A stretch of 64,000 nt of DNA from Setoptus koraiensis (lineage: Eukaryota; Arthropoda): positions 12,462,001-12,526,000 of the forward strand of contig CM106585.1 in assembly GCA_048013815.1 (NCBI GenBank). Direction: 5' to 3'. A program made the translations under genes and the position numbers. Positions 25,301-38,338 of the stretch are shown here, one piece after another. Numbering within the stretch: position 1 is the first letter of the stretch; each line of letters starts with the position of its first letter. The notes under the pieces are model-generated. The model worked only from the letters and a program-made list of their open reading frames with translations, had not been told where the DNA came from and made no database searches.

Positions 25301-28300
25301 CAACAACTGGAAATCATAACAGTATCACTAGCAATAGTAATAACAATAACAACAATAATAATAACAACATCAACAATAATAATGGTAATAACTTTGGTGT
25401 GAGAACCTCGTCCACCAATGGTCAAACTATTTCGCCACCGATAAATACATTGAGAGCGCGCCAAACAACAAATCAGTACACAACTACTGCAAACAATAAC
25501 AACAATAACAACCTCAACGGTTTAAACAATAATGATGTATCCACCACTTCCTCTAATATGTTTGGGACAAATCATCAGCAACACATGCATTTTTCTCAGC
25601 CGAACGAGCAGGTTACGACAGCGTCAACTGCACAACAACAACAATTCGTTAGGCCAACAACCACCACGCCCAGCTCTAGTCAAACAATCATAGCAACAAC
25701 AGGTGGTCAGACCAACAGTAATTTTGCTAATCTACATCGTTCCTCTAATGGTCTCAATGCTTTCTCGGGATACAGCAACAACCAGCAGGCTGCTGGTTCC
25801 AGGTTGAGCGGTACCTCATCAAGACGCTTTTCATCATCCTTGGGTCCCTCTACATCGTTTATGACGACATCAGCATCAGCTGGTTCCAATACTAATAATC
25901 CTACAACAAATAACAATCATAATCTGATGGCACAAACAGAGGCTCTACATCACTATACTCAAACAGCAAGTGGTCCAACCACGGGTTCTTCCTACTATAG
26001 GCCGTCACAGTCAGCTTTGTCGACATTACAAAGTGAGAATAGCTTACAATATCCTCAGTCAACAACATCGAATCTCTATTCTAATCAACCGGCTGGGGGA
26101 ACAAGCACTAACGGTGTGCCGTCACAGACAACAAACCATGGCGATTTGCTAAGATTGAAAAGAAGCAGTAATGTAGAGTTTGAATTGTCTTTTGGAGATT
26201 TACTTCCTAATCTACGCTCATTGAAACTAGAATCTTTCATTGATATGTCTGTGTTGAATCAGGTCCTGCAACGTGCCGCAACTTCGTCTTCCCAGTTGTC
26301 GATGCATTCAGCACCATCATCAACAACAGCTTCGACTCCTATCTTAAACACTACACCAGCGCCCATTGCAACGACGTCCAGTACTGTCAACAATCGGTCC
26401 GGTCCTGTCAGGGTACAACATTTGAAGCCGGTAGCCTTCTCTTTGACAACAGAAAACCAAACTTCTACCACGCGATCGCCTTCCGCTATAGCTAGTCCAA
26501 GGCACGTGGCTGCAGCAGCAAATCTAGTGCGCCGTCAAACTAGTCCAGCCACAAGTCCTCGCCGGTTCAGGCGCCAATGGTCATCGGGTGACATGCCTGA
26601 GAAAGATGAGACTTTCGGTGAGGGCGACGAGAATGCGCTCGGTACAAACAATGGACAAGATGATTCCCTGATGATGGAAGAATCCAATGTGCATCACAAC
26701 GTAATGTTGGCCTCATCTCCATCTTTGGCATCACCTACTTTGTCAACTGCATCATCAAGTAGATGGCCCGCATCAATGGAGTCAAGCCACTACTACGATG
26801 ATGACATGACAGGTGGTTTACCAAGTCAAAGTGGCCCTTCTGAAGATGACACGAGTTTAACGGAAAGTAGTCCCGAAAGTAGACAAGACAATTCAGATTT
26901 GAATGTTCAAGCGGCAATAAATGACGCTGCATTGTCTAACAATTTACTAGTTCAACAGTATTCAAGTATACTCATCAAATTATTCTCACATTTGACCAAA
27001 TTGAAGATACTGCAATTAGTTAGCAATGATCTACCCTACTTACCCGACAACTTATTAAATGATTCGCATCACTCACTGCAACGTTTATATCTGATGTCAA
27101 ACAAGATACGTTACGTGTCGGATGACGCATTACAACAGCAACATCATTTAGAAACACTCGATTTAACTAACAATCAGTTGAGACAGTTGTCACCAAAAAT
27201 TTTCAGGGATACTCAGAATCTCAAACAATTACGACTTCGTAGAAACTTACTCCGTTCTGTACCATCTAAATTGTTTGCGTATAATCAAAACAGATTGGAG
27301 ATAATAGACTTGGCTCAGAACCGTCATCTCAAACAAATACCCCTGGATCTTTTCTCATCCGCTGGTCTCAGTGTAACAAATTTAACCTTCAACGACTGCC
27401 AATTGAACGACTCATTGACAGCCCGCTCACCAGATCAATTATTTGCGTCCTTGCCAAATTTGATTGATCTCAACCTACAAGGTAATAGATTGCGTTCACT
27501 ATTGGCTAATGCAAATCTGTTTGCACGTAACAATCGTCTGCAGCGCATCAATATCAGCCGAAATCAGCTCAATCAGCTCAATGGAAATCTTTTCAACCAA
27601 AATGGTAGTCAAATTATTGAGCTCAATCTTAGTCATAACAAACTACAAGATCAATTGCCCAACCAATTTCTATTACATCTTAGGAAGTTACGTAAGCTGA
27701 ATCTGAGCCACAACAGATTTACACAGTTGCGATCCAATTTATTTGTTACTAATCAGCAATTGGAATATCTAGATTTATCACACAATCTACTTACCACTAT
27801 TAACACGGCCCAATCGCAGAATTTACCATTTGGATTGGGAGCCAGTCTGAAGTCATTGCAACTATCGCACAACAACCTTAGTCAATTCACTGAAGATATC
27901 ATCGATATCAACTGGACATTTTACAGTAAGTTACAGTTATTGGACCTGAGTCATAACAAGTTTGTTGGTAGGATATCAGTGCCAATATTTTACGTTATCA
28001 GTGATGAGTTGCATTTCAATTTAGGCCACAATTTTATCACCACCTTGGATGTACAAGCGTTGATGCAGCACGAGCAAACTCTCAGTCAATTTGCTAATAT
28101 ATCCCCAGCTTCGACAATTGATATGGTATCAGTCGATCTGAACACTGAATTTGAAAAAGATCGAAGACGTGAGCAGCGTCAGGTTACCACGGCTAAATTA
28201 CCTATTGTCGATTTTAAATTAACAGGTAATCCCATAGTGTGTGACTGTTTACTTGAACCTTTGGTGAGCTACTCACGAAGGGTTGCTGCAGCTACTAATC

Positions 28301-31300
28301 CTTCTGTGGCTGCCTCGATATTTTCATCTAGCAATGAACCTGCTTCAGCACAAATTGACTCTGCAACATCCACGGCAGCGGGATCTCGCTACTCGCTTTC
28401 TAATGGCGGAGCCTCCAGTAGCAGTACAACTACCTCGGCATCTACAGGAAAACAAAAGGCACAAATCAGCAGACAATCAGGAGTGCAGATCTTCTATCAG
28501 TTCAAGTTCAATGATCTATATTGTGCGCAACCGGTATCATTGCAGCAACAACTATTGAATCACGTCTCCATTGGAGATTTATTGTGTCCCATCAAGGACA
28601 CTAAATTATGCCCAAGCGAATGCCAGTGCCACTATCAATCGTCCTTCAAGACAGTTATTGTAGACTGTCACAATAGGAAATTAAGCACTATACCAAAGCA
28701 GTTGAGTCATATGGATAATTTCATACATTTTAGTGCTCAACCAGCCACATCGAGCTCTAACAAAATAGATGATGCTTCCACTGAGGCTCTGAGTAATATA
28801 TCCGATATTGACAAGCTGATTATCCGGCTTGATAGTAATCAACTCACCAACATGGATGCTTTGAGTCAACTATTCCAACCCATAGATGCCAATGATGCGA
28901 TTAATAACAATAACAATAACAATAATTTGCTGATGTCAGGCAACAATGCTGCAACATCATCGACGTCCGCAGACAATACGGAAAAAATGGAATCGACTGT
29001 TGTGACAAGCCAACCACAACGTCGCCAAGTTACAGTCACCACTCGGCCTCAGTCTCAATCTCTGACCATGGCAGCAAGAAATCAATCTGCACAAATCAAT
29101 CCGGAATCCGAGAATGCTACAAATCAAAGTAATAACCAAAAGAAAGTATTAATGTCACCTGTAGCTATGGGAAGACAATCGAACCAGAATAAACTATTAA
29201 CAAGACCGATTAGAAAGGCGTCGGTACAGCGCAGACAAGTTTGGATGCCGGCAACAACAGGCAATTCAGATGATGGTCTTTTAATGGAACCGGGCGCAAA
29301 TACTCAACATGGTGGCTTCGAAGTGGTTTTGGAGACATCAGAAGTATACAGATCCAAAAACTTCATGATGACATGCGAATTGTACTTAGATAACAATCAG
29401 ATAGAGACAATTTCCGACAGGTTTTTGCAACTACTGGATAAGATACCACAAACTTCGATGTCTTCTACAATGGGAATGACCTCACCTCAGTCAGCACTCC
29501 CCACCTCAATGCTAGCTCCGCCTCTTCACACTAAAATCAATGATGCTGTTGAAACACCGGTCATTGGTAATACAGTTAGTGAGAATGCGGGCGTCGATAA
29601 CAATCCCGTTCTTCCGCTGGGCACGAGAATCCCCAAACTGATGGCTGGGGGTGGTGATGAGCCTGGCATTAACGGAAATCAAGAGATTTCCCTATCAAGT
29701 ATGAGGAAAATCATGGTCCTGCCATCCCTGAAGATACTATCTCTAAGGAACAATCGCTTGCAATCCATTTCGAGCCAGACATTGAATCGTCTTAGTAAAC
29801 TTATCAAGTCCAGTCATACTAAGATATATCTTGGTCATAACCCGTACAACTGTAGTGACAATTTTTCGCCGGCCTCACAACAAAACTCGCAAGACCCACT
29901 GTTAATAAAAACTGATGAGCACCAAGCTTCCTCAGCATCAGCCTTGAATGATATCTCCAGTTCAGCTGTGCCTATGAATAACTTGTTGGAGCCGGCTGAA
30001 TGTCCGGTTGGACAACTCAAGAATTGGCTAACAGTGAATCACAACAACGTAGGAGATTTGGACGAAATCTATTGCACGCACATACCGGACGATCTGTTAG
30101 CAAAAATTGCGCCGGCACATGCAAACTCTAGATCGAACGGAACCACCAGTGAAGACCAGAGAAAGAACTTGAGTCCTCATTCGACTGACTCTAGTTTGGA
30201 CGAAATAAGCACCACGACTGCTAATTCAGTGACTGGGTCCCAGTCCAGTGAACCATCGACTTGGGAGCACGAACATCCCTGGTCTGGTTCATTGGCGATG
30301 TCAAGTAGCGTGGACAAAGCCGTAGTAGTTAGACAGAATGGTACCAATTCTAGCAACTTAGTGGGTGGAGATCAGTCGATGGCACCATATGTGAAACTGA
30401 TTGAAATCAATCTCTACGATCTGTGTCCTTATTCACCAGGTCTGCAACTGCAACATTTGGCTGGCCAGACTGGACTACTTTCTGCAAAGAGCCAACAAAT
30501 TTTGTTGAGTTTAACGATAGTGTTTATCTTGTTGACATTGTTACTGTTGATAATACTTATATATTTCGGTGATTATCAAACAATCATGGCATTCATCTAC
30601 ATACATATGCGACCCATCTATGTGTGTCTCAATCTTAACGAATCACATTTGGATGGTGATAAATTATACGACGCATTTGTATCATACTCAAGTTCTGATC
30701 GTGATATTGTTATGGAACTAATTGAAAAGTTGGAACAGCAGCAAGTGAGTTTAAATACTTCAGCTCCTACAAATCAGAGTGCTTATGACAACGTTGCTGA
30801 TGTCCTTGTTCAAGACTCCGACATATATTTCAAGCGAAATGTGCAACCACCGCAACCTCAGAGTAATAACCAACTACTGCAACAGAGAAGGACAAATTCG
30901 TTTCAAGATTTAAATACCATGACCAGATCAACAAGTCGCATAATGATGAATGAAGACAGTGCCTCGTCTATCGATCAGATTAACCAGGTGGGGTCAGTTT
31001 CAGATTGGACAAAGCACGAAGAGGCAAATGCCAAACAAAAGGAGTCAACAGGTTATAAGTTGTGCATACATGAACGTGATTGGCTTCCTGGCCATTTGAT
31101 TAGCTGGAATATAGTTAATTCCGTGCAGAATTCGCGCAGAACAATATTAATTCTATCTAAAGAGTTTATACAATCCATATGGTTTAAAGTGGAATTTCAC
31201 ACTGCTTACTATCAAATGTTGGAAGATAAAATTGATAGATTGATTGTGATAGTGCGAGGCGAAATGCCCCCCAAGGAAGAAATGGACAAGGACTTAGCCT

Positions 31301-31950
31301 TCCTTCTAACTACAAAAACCTATCTGACGTGGGGCGAAAAATGGTTCTGGGAGCGGCTCCATTATGCTCTGCCTCACAAATCAATGCCACCGCCATCAAA
31401 AATGGTTTCATCTAGCAATACACTGGTAGATTTAGCTAAAAAGAAGCAGAGACTAGCTAAGCGACAGCAACAGCAAGTACATCAAACACCTACACCTCAG
31501 AAGCCTTTACTAATGTCTAGTATAGGCAAGGATTGCTCTAATCTACTTTTACCGATTCACCAACAGCAGCAACAATCTCCGTTAAATACTAGAAGCAATA
31601 GTCAAGTGCTTATGCAAACAACTGAGAATCTCGGTTCGCCTCAGCAGACTTTGGAGATCACTAGGAGTAATGATCAACTGATGAATAGCACTGATAGTGG
31701 TCGAGCTACATGCAGCACTCTCACCGGCGGTGGTGTCTCTTCAACGCGCATTATGGTAAAGTCTAATCCCGATATGAGTGGAAACCTTAACCCATCATCT
31801 AATGAAAATGCAAGCAATGGAACGTTGATAGCTGCGCCAGTGCCTAAATCTAAAGTGAGAACAAACAAAACTGCTGGCCAATCGCAACGACAGCTTCAGA
31901 ACTATGTTGACAAGACCATCAGCAATCATTTTAATCTGTCTGAGCTTTGA
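12252..31950 (+). CDS. Tl: Giant Toll-1-like receptor (3339 residues)
   Basis: Two exons, 12252-13902 and 23582-31950, join across a 9679-bp intron (G|GTAAGT...GACAG|GC). The join gives MFQGFNVDEIGTF and restores the Toll N-terminal cysteine pattern (CECQ at 215, IEIDC near 537, LNNC). A hydrophobic stretch at about 45-67 may be a signal peptide with a long N-region. Leucine-rich repeats lie near 667-712, 1405-1447 and 1674-2080, separated by several hundred low-complexity Asn/Thr/Ser/Gln residues. The first LRRCT (GNPIVCDC), a CPSECQCHY LRRNT and a second cysteine cluster follow, then a TM helix at about 2857-2880. The TIR domain (2912-3150) has LYDAFVSYSS, HERDWLPG and the FWERL box, so it should signal through MyD88-type adaptors. 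A 99-residue insert splits the TIR. Drosophila Toll has about 1100 residues; the excess is low-complexity. The final 190 residues are a disordered tail. Confidence 0.9.
16193..16221. repeat. (GA)n microsatellite in Toll intron
   Basis: GA tract with one GGGA interruption. Confidence 0.85.
17692..17736. repeat. (GA)n imperfect microsatellite in Toll intron
   Basis: GA repeats with AAAG interruptions. Confidence 0.85.
18065..18141. repeat. Long pure (CT)n microsatellite in Toll intron
   Basis: About 77 bp of uninterrupted CT, the longest pure dinucleotide run in the window. Confidence 0.95.
21305..21595. mobile_element. Small non-autonomous DNA transposon (MITE) with 27-bp inverted ends
   Basis: The left end reads AAGGGTGTTTCAATCAGAAC and continues with CTGGAT. 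The right end is its exact reverse complement (ATCCAGGTTCTGATTGAAAC then ACCCTT). Both ends are flanked by TA (21303-21304 and 21596-21597), as expected for a TA target-site duplication of the Tc1/mariner superfamily. The 291-bp body has no meaningful open frame, so it needs a transposase supplied elsewhere. The perfectly matching ends suggest recent activity. It lies in the large Toll intron. The superfamily is inferred from the TA duplication only. Confidence 0.85.
22280..22308. repeat. (GA)n microsatellite in Toll intron
   Basis: Pure GA tract. Confidence 0.9.
25086..25131 (+). repeat. Poly-Asn codon run in Toll ectodomain
   Basis: Run of AAT/AAC codons within a Ser/Thr/Asn-rich segment that separates leucine-rich repeat blocks. 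The mixed AAT and AAC codons argue for selection on, or tolerance of, the amino acid rather than simple DNA slippage alone. A similar tract lies at 25335-25390. Confidence 0.8.
30745..31041 (+). other. 99-codon insert in the Toll TIR domain, possible exonic intron
   Basis: The segment begins CAA|GTGAGT, a consensus donor, and ends CAAAAG|GAG. It is 297 nt, exactly 99 codons, starts at a codon boundary and has no stop. Removing it gives QQQ followed by ESTGYKLCIHERDW, which matches the usual spacing of Toll-1 TIR domains. Against an intron: the acceptor side is purine-rich with no polypyrimidine tract, and the encoded sequence (Gln/Asn/Ser-rich) resembles the protein's other low-complexity segments. 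It may be either a coding loop or an exitron. Confidence 0.6.
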
Positions 31951-32533
31951 ATTTTTACATGAGGTTTAGACACTTTGAATCGGCTTGCAGAGAGACAACG
32001 CACAACCCAAATGATTGATGTGTAAATATTCGAAAAAGAAAACGTACGGAAAAGTCTGAATTTTCAAGTTAAGTGACATAACAAGATTGGTAACTCTAAT
32101 CAACGCTAGTATATAGTGTCAATAATCCAAATGACGTTACATTCATATCTCACCTCTAGGCTCAGCAACCTACCTTATAACTAATTTTCATTGATTGTCT
32201 GAGTTTGGCTAGGGAGAAAAGTTGAGATTTCCCACAAGGGGACAATAATATTGTGATAGTTGATAATAAATTTATCTAAATATATATAAAAATTACTCTA
32301 AATCTATTAATTATAGTGTACTGTTGGCTAAACATGTATGTCGGCAACTAAAACTACTACAAGACTATACTAAATCTAAACCAAATGTATCTCACTATAA
32401 AATAAGTTATGTCGCTTGATTGTAGAAAAATTATCTCTCACCCTGGTTACTATTTCTTATCATGCAATCAGTGATAAAGACATATCAAAATATAACAATC
32501 ATTCGCATTGTAGGAATTGTTCTTGTGATGAAT

Positions 32534-32544
32534 AATAAAATAAA
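32534..32544 (+). terminator. Polyadenylation signals of Toll
   Basis: Two overlapping AATAAA hexamers (32534-32539 and 32539-32544) lie about 585 bases past the Toll stop, in AT-rich 3' UTR sequence. Confidence 0.65.
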
Positions 32545-35500
32545 GAATATGTGATCACAATATAGCTCGATATTTTTGTTGTTCAAGATTTTTTGCTTCA
32601 ACTTCACACTCGATCGTAAACTTCTAAATTAATCTTTACAGTTTAGCTTTTCTCTTCATGGTTTGTTAGTCTTCTTCAAGACTTGATAGACTTTGTTTGG
32701 TAGATTGACCAGTGAAAACCAAACAAGTAGCACTGGTCAGTCCTGCTTTCATGTCTGAATTCTTGCTGCAGCCCTCTCGTTGATATTTGTTCATTTTGAA
32801 AAGGACTGGAATTTATTCATGAAATTGGCCGAATATCGTGAACAAATTTCAGTCCCCAAAGAGCTGGAACGGAATTCATCCTAGGACTAACCAAGTACTA
32901 CTTAGTCGGTTCAAATGGTCTTCAGAGTGACTGTTGGTATTCTTCCATTTTGTGCTTGGATTAAATTACTAAGTTGTAGAGTTCGTTGCTTCTGGGAGTG
33001 AATAGTTAATTTGGAATCTGTTTCTCTGTCCCTTTTTTCTGTCAAACAAAATGAAAGTTATTTTTTCGTACGTGGCTGTATGTGTGTTGTTAGATTGAAT
33101 AGGGGTCAATTGAATTTGTTGCAATAAAATCAACAAAGTAGTAATTTGCGATTGGTAGTTGGAAGTGAACGTGCTATGTTTGCATTGATCATGTTGGCGC
33201 CTGCATTCACCGTTCAATGGAAACATTTTGAGTTCGCGCAACAACTTGGTTCGACGGCTCCCGAATCGGAGCATCATACTGATTTCATTTTAATATGATT
33301 TGATGTTAATCTGACTGGTATTTTAACTAGTCAGCATATTGGAGTCCTTTTGAATACACTCTTGATGAAAAACAATAGAATTGAAAATGAAAGTAGTGCA
33401 CACTGTCACCTATGCCATTGTAGTGATATAACTAATGTTATATATCAGCCATTGTTGATGGAGGCATATTGTGAGTATTCGCACAACTCATCAACAAGTG
33501 ATGGCAGATACACATTTGAGATATTATTAGTATGCTACTCGATTCAAGTGACGAAATGATAATAATCGTTTCACTTGTTGTTCGAGTGTGTGTTTGTGTG
33601 TATGTGTGTGGACAGCATAACATCAACTATAGTGGATTGGTCTATATTTGTCAGTTATATTTGGACATCTTCTGACTGGGAGCAATCATTTATTTGATAG
33701 AACGACATAAGAGAGAAGAAGAACAGGCTAGTCTTCATCAAAAAGATCCTAAACGATGAGTTATACCGACGTGTCAATATATCACCATGCCTTCTCTCTT
33801 TCTCTGTAACAATTGCGCTCAATGGTATCGGTCACATTAGTAGTTATTGACTCACTGGCTCACTTGTTGATCTAAAATAACTGACTGAATATCGAATGTC
33901 GACGCCAAACTATCACTCAATAAACACTAATATAGTTCACTAATAAGTGAGTTAGTGAGTCAAGCACCAAAGAGAATAGAACAGGGAGATTCCAATGTAT
34001 GAGTATGTGTATCACGTAGCTAAATCATCACTAAAATTAATGGCATTGTCGCTGTCACACAGTGTAGTTGACAAAGATAAATTAAATGGGAGAAATATGG
34101 GTTGACACTAACTCACAAAGTAGTTGTTGTTGTCATAGATAATAAGAGCAAGAAAATTACATCTGGTCGCCTCTTGATTGATTGATTTCAGCAGTCGACA
34201 ATATTTCATGCGTTTGTATTGCCAGTTGTTGTGTCCAATTTGTAGTTGTTGTCTTTGTGAGTTTATTTATATCTCTAGAACTATCAAACATTCACATTAC
34301 ACACATTTGTTCGCCTAGTTCGCGTAGCGATAAACAGTACAACAAGTATAATTGTACACACACAACAAGTAAAGAGCATTATACGGCAGTGCTCGATATA
34401 AACAATAATAGTTTTTACTTATTCAGCCCTATGTATGCTATTATTGTTTGCTTATCTCATCAATTTAATGATGTCATCAATGACTATCGTCATTTAATAC
34501 CTACTTCTTAGTCATGAACGATCATGTTAAACGAACTGTTACAAAAAAAGCACGATGATGATGATAGGCAGTGGGATAGCATTTGTTTGTTCGGTTGCAA
34601 ATATTGCAACACCAAGCATTATGTGTCACAATGATTTACGCAAGTGGCGAACCTATTCAAATAGGAGCTTGTGGTTGTGATTAACGATTGGCCATCCAGT
34701 GGGCGCCGATGTCCAGTGTCAAGTCTTACGCAATACTGTCTTTAGAGAGCGCGAACAATAATTTCGATAACTCGTGATAATGCCAAGTTGGGCCAAAAGT
34801 GACACAGACTTTCACAACATTCGAATTTGTCGATGTGTAGATGGCGCCACATCTGACCGTCAACTGGGCCACTCAATTTGTCGACGGTTCCTTTGTTACG
34901 TCATGGGAACACCATGGTCGCTCAACATTAACGGGCCAGCCTGTTAAAAAAGATTCGTGCCACAATAGCCGTGGAGTGAGACACTGCAAACACAAACACT
35001 GCGCGCAAATTATCAGTACAGTATAGTGCGATGGCGAACACAAAAGAATGATAGTTTGTTGGCGAGACCATTGAGTTAAGTTGAACGATAGCGTTGAGCC
35101 GACAATGGTATGGTTGCACACTGACAACGTCAACACAATTTTCCGGACACGAGCCAGGCTTGTAGTGTCTAGCTGAATGCGATTTCGCGGGACGAATGAC
35201 GCGCTGGCTATACAAAACCTAAAAATAGCTGAATGTGTTATATGGGAGCTGCTGGTATGTGTGTATGACGGTTGTTGTTGTTGGCGTAGTGTTGTAGCAG
35301 CATCATTAGTTTCTCATCAACATATAAAGAGATATTTGCGCAAATACAAACACTGTATGCAACACTGCAGTAGCTGTGGCCCACCGAGGACCGGCCGCTC
35401 TAACACTGGCCTGGTACTCATGCCGAGGGCGCTACTTGTTTGTGGTGGCACCGTTTGGTGTTGTTGTCGCCGTTGTTGTTTTGTAGCGAAAGCACTGAGA

Positions 35501-36046
35501 CGTAAACGAGCCACCAGTGTAGTTACGTAAGCTTTGCGTCAGCGTGACACCCACATGGTGAGCCAGCAGCAGCAGCAACAACAACAGACATTCCGATTAT
35601 ATCCACTGCTGGATGTTTGTGCTTTGTTGCGTAACCGGCCGCCAGTGTTTGTCAGAGTGTGTGTGCTGTAACGGTAGTCTGGGTGACTCGTGTGTCTCGA
35701 TGACCTCTGTCAGCAATCATTTGCGAGCAAACACTGCAGCATCACATGGCCAGTGCTGATGAGAGAGGGAGCGAGTGCTCTGCTGTGACCCGATTACTAA
35801 GGCCACGAAAACCCGTTATGATTACGTAGCAATCATACCACTTAAATGGCACTTTATCAATGGATAGCTCCACTCGGGCTAGCACAACCGTCATTGCTCA
35901 CGATTGTCAGCACTGGCAATAGGTGCTGACTTTTGTTGCTGTTCCGTGTGGATATTCATCTTGCCATCAGTGACTGAAGTGGGTTCGCATACAACTTCTT
36001 CTACATATGGTATGCATGTGTCGGTGCGCAAGTGAATACGTGCGAG

Positions 36047-36074
36047 CACCGATATCCACCGGTGAATATCGGTG
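36047..36074. repeat. 28-bp near-perfect palindrome
   Basis: CACCGATATCCACC is followed directly by GGTGAATATCGGTG. The arms pair at 13 of 14 positions with no loop, centred on CCACCGGTG. Confidence 0.7.
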
Positions 36075-36432
36075 CCGGCAATTGTCGTCGGGTATCTCAA
36101 GTGGATTGTGCGATATGGCGATGTGTGTTCAAGTTATTTTCGCATGGGCGCCCCACTTATATCGATGGCCGCCAGCAATGGGTCGATGCCGTTCGGCGGC
36201 TGATGCTGTTCGCTTGTTGTTGTCGTTGTCTCAGAAAGTTCAATATAAATACGATTTGTCATTTTGTTTGTTGCACAACTAACGGCAGCAACTGCATGTC
36301 TGGCGCACTTAATCTTAATCCAGTCGCTTGTTGTGTCATGCCGGCGGCGCGATGGAAAACAAGCAAGCGCTCGTGACTCGGCACCGAGGAAAACAATTCA
36401 CCGAGGCCGCCCCATGACAAGATAATTGCCAT

Positions 36433-36461
36433 GACACACACACACACACACACACACACAA
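36433..36461. repeat. (CA)n microsatellite
   Basis: Pure CA tract in intergenic DNA. Confidence 0.9.
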
Positions 36462-37988
36462 CAAGCCAGCGGCATCAATAAGTGATGAGGACGCGCACAG
36501 AGGGCAGAAAATTACGTAATGGCACGCGAGAGGCGCATATATTTATATATATATATATATATATATGTGCGTATGTATAAGATGATATTTCGATATATGA
36601 GGAGTGGGCAACGGATTAGAATTGAGCAAGCAAGCAAGCTGGCTTACTTGCGACGGCCTCGATTCTGACGCAACAATCCACTTGCTACAGCGACAACGAA
36701 AACAACAACCTTGTAGAGACACACACACACACACGAGCAACGAGAAAATCGGCGAGCCGGCACTGTTAACAAGATTATCACGTCGGAAGCGGACAACAGT
36801 GCGTGCGTAATTACGCAACCATAGCTCGTTTATAGGAACTGGGGCCCCGTTCGCATGGACGCATCCATCAAAGTGGCCCAACGGCGCCCAGTGATACGAC
36901 GCGTATGCGCGCGATGCTTCAGTATGCGCGTTTTTTGTTCAGCACACATCCGGTGAGTTTGTTTCGAATCCGCCAGGGCGGCGCACTTTGATTTTGTGGT
37001 GCGATGCCAGTGGGTAGCAGTTAGTTTTGGGCACCACTTATCTGCAGAATCTGTGGGCATGATTGCGCCAGGAGTCAAGTGACATGGCGTTGTTGGCACG
37101 AAAGCAAAAAAGAGAAACATTTAGTAGCGTAAAACTGTGTTTGTGTGACGGCATTCCGCGTCGCTTTGTGCGCCCCTCACGGATTTCCAACGAAGCCACC
37201 GGAAAGAGCGCGGTCACAATGCAGCAAGGGACAGCCAGTTAGTGCGGCCAGACAGAGAACGAAGCAATAGCAAAAAACAAAGCAACTGCGTGCTTGCTAA
37301 CTGTTTGTGCCTCGCCAAAACAATACGCCACCCATCATACATCATCTAATCACGTGCCCCAGAGCGCCATTTATTTTATATATATCATACAGACGCGGCA
37401 AGGCTCAACGCGTGCATGTGCGAGCTCAGTAATGGGTTGGCAAGCCGATCCATTGTTGTTGTGTGGCTCAGATGAATGACACCACTATTCTTTTGATGAT
37501 TGTGTTTGTTGTTCGCTCGCTCGCTCCTTTTGTTCGTTAGTTGTTTCGCCGGATCTTTGGTGGCTCGCGCGCGCGCGCGCTGAGCCGGCCGGCTTTTGAC
37601 CGCGGGCCCCCGCCCAGCGCGCCCCGCCATTGATGGATGGGCAGGCCGGGCACAGAGCGTGCGGCGTTGGCGTTCATTTGTGTCGTAATGCTTGTGGACT
37701 GTGTCAACTGTCACCAGTGGCCAGTGACCAGTCAACGACAAGGCCAGCGGCGCATGTGACACGAAGTAACTTCTGGTCCGATACACACACTGGCACATTG
37801 TTGTCATTGTTGCGCAACACTGACCACTGGCCGGCTGCAGCCGGGTGGCCTTTTCGGCCAAAGTGGCCGCGCTAACTGGCCAGCAAACTGCGATTGCAAA
37901 TTGCCCTTTGCGACTCGCAAACTGCGAGCATTTTTTTGTAAACGGCGCTCGCTTCCAGCCAGAAGAGTCGCGTTGTTTGTTTTGAGTG

Positions 37989-38014
37989 TGTCGCGCGACG
38001 AAAGTCGCGCGACA
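37989..38014. repeat. Hairpin with 11-bp stem and GAAA loop
   Basis: TGTCGCGCGAC, GAAA, GTCGCGCGACA. The arms are perfect reverse complements, and the core GTCGCGCGAC is itself a palindrome. No flanking gene is close, so I give no function. Confidence 0.65.
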
Positions 38015-38220
38015 GAGGTCAGACGACAGAAGGGGGCGCGTGGCGCGACACACGAGCGAAGCCGCAAGTGGGGCGAGTGTGACGAGAATTGATTAGTGGC
38101 ACTCTCATTAGCATGTTCGCGTCGTTATGGCTCCATACTGCGGAGTCCATGGGCCCGTTCACCTGGCCGGTGCCATACCGGCGGCGCGCACGCGACACGC
38201 TCGTCCGAATCGCGACCGCC

Positions 38221-38338
38221 TATTTAGTTGTTTGGCCCATTCAGTTATTCAGTTGTTTAGCTATTCAGTTTTTTAGCTATTTAGCTGTTTAGTTGTTTGG
38301 CTTATTTAGCTGTTTGGCTTATTTAGTTGTTTGGCGTG
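38221..38338. repeat. Degenerate tandem repeat TTTAGYTGTTTGGCTTA
   Basis: About 118 bp of repeated TTAGTTGTTTGG / TTAGCTATTCAG-like units just past the 3' end of the first tetraspanin gene. Confidence 0.75.

Noticed and set aside
36958-36975. TTCGAATCC-like motif as a tRNA gene end
   Set aside because: No cloverleaf can be drawn around it.
37385-38053. 222-residue open frame on the minus strand
   Set aside because: Runs through palindromes and CG-rich DNA, random composition, no homologous motif.
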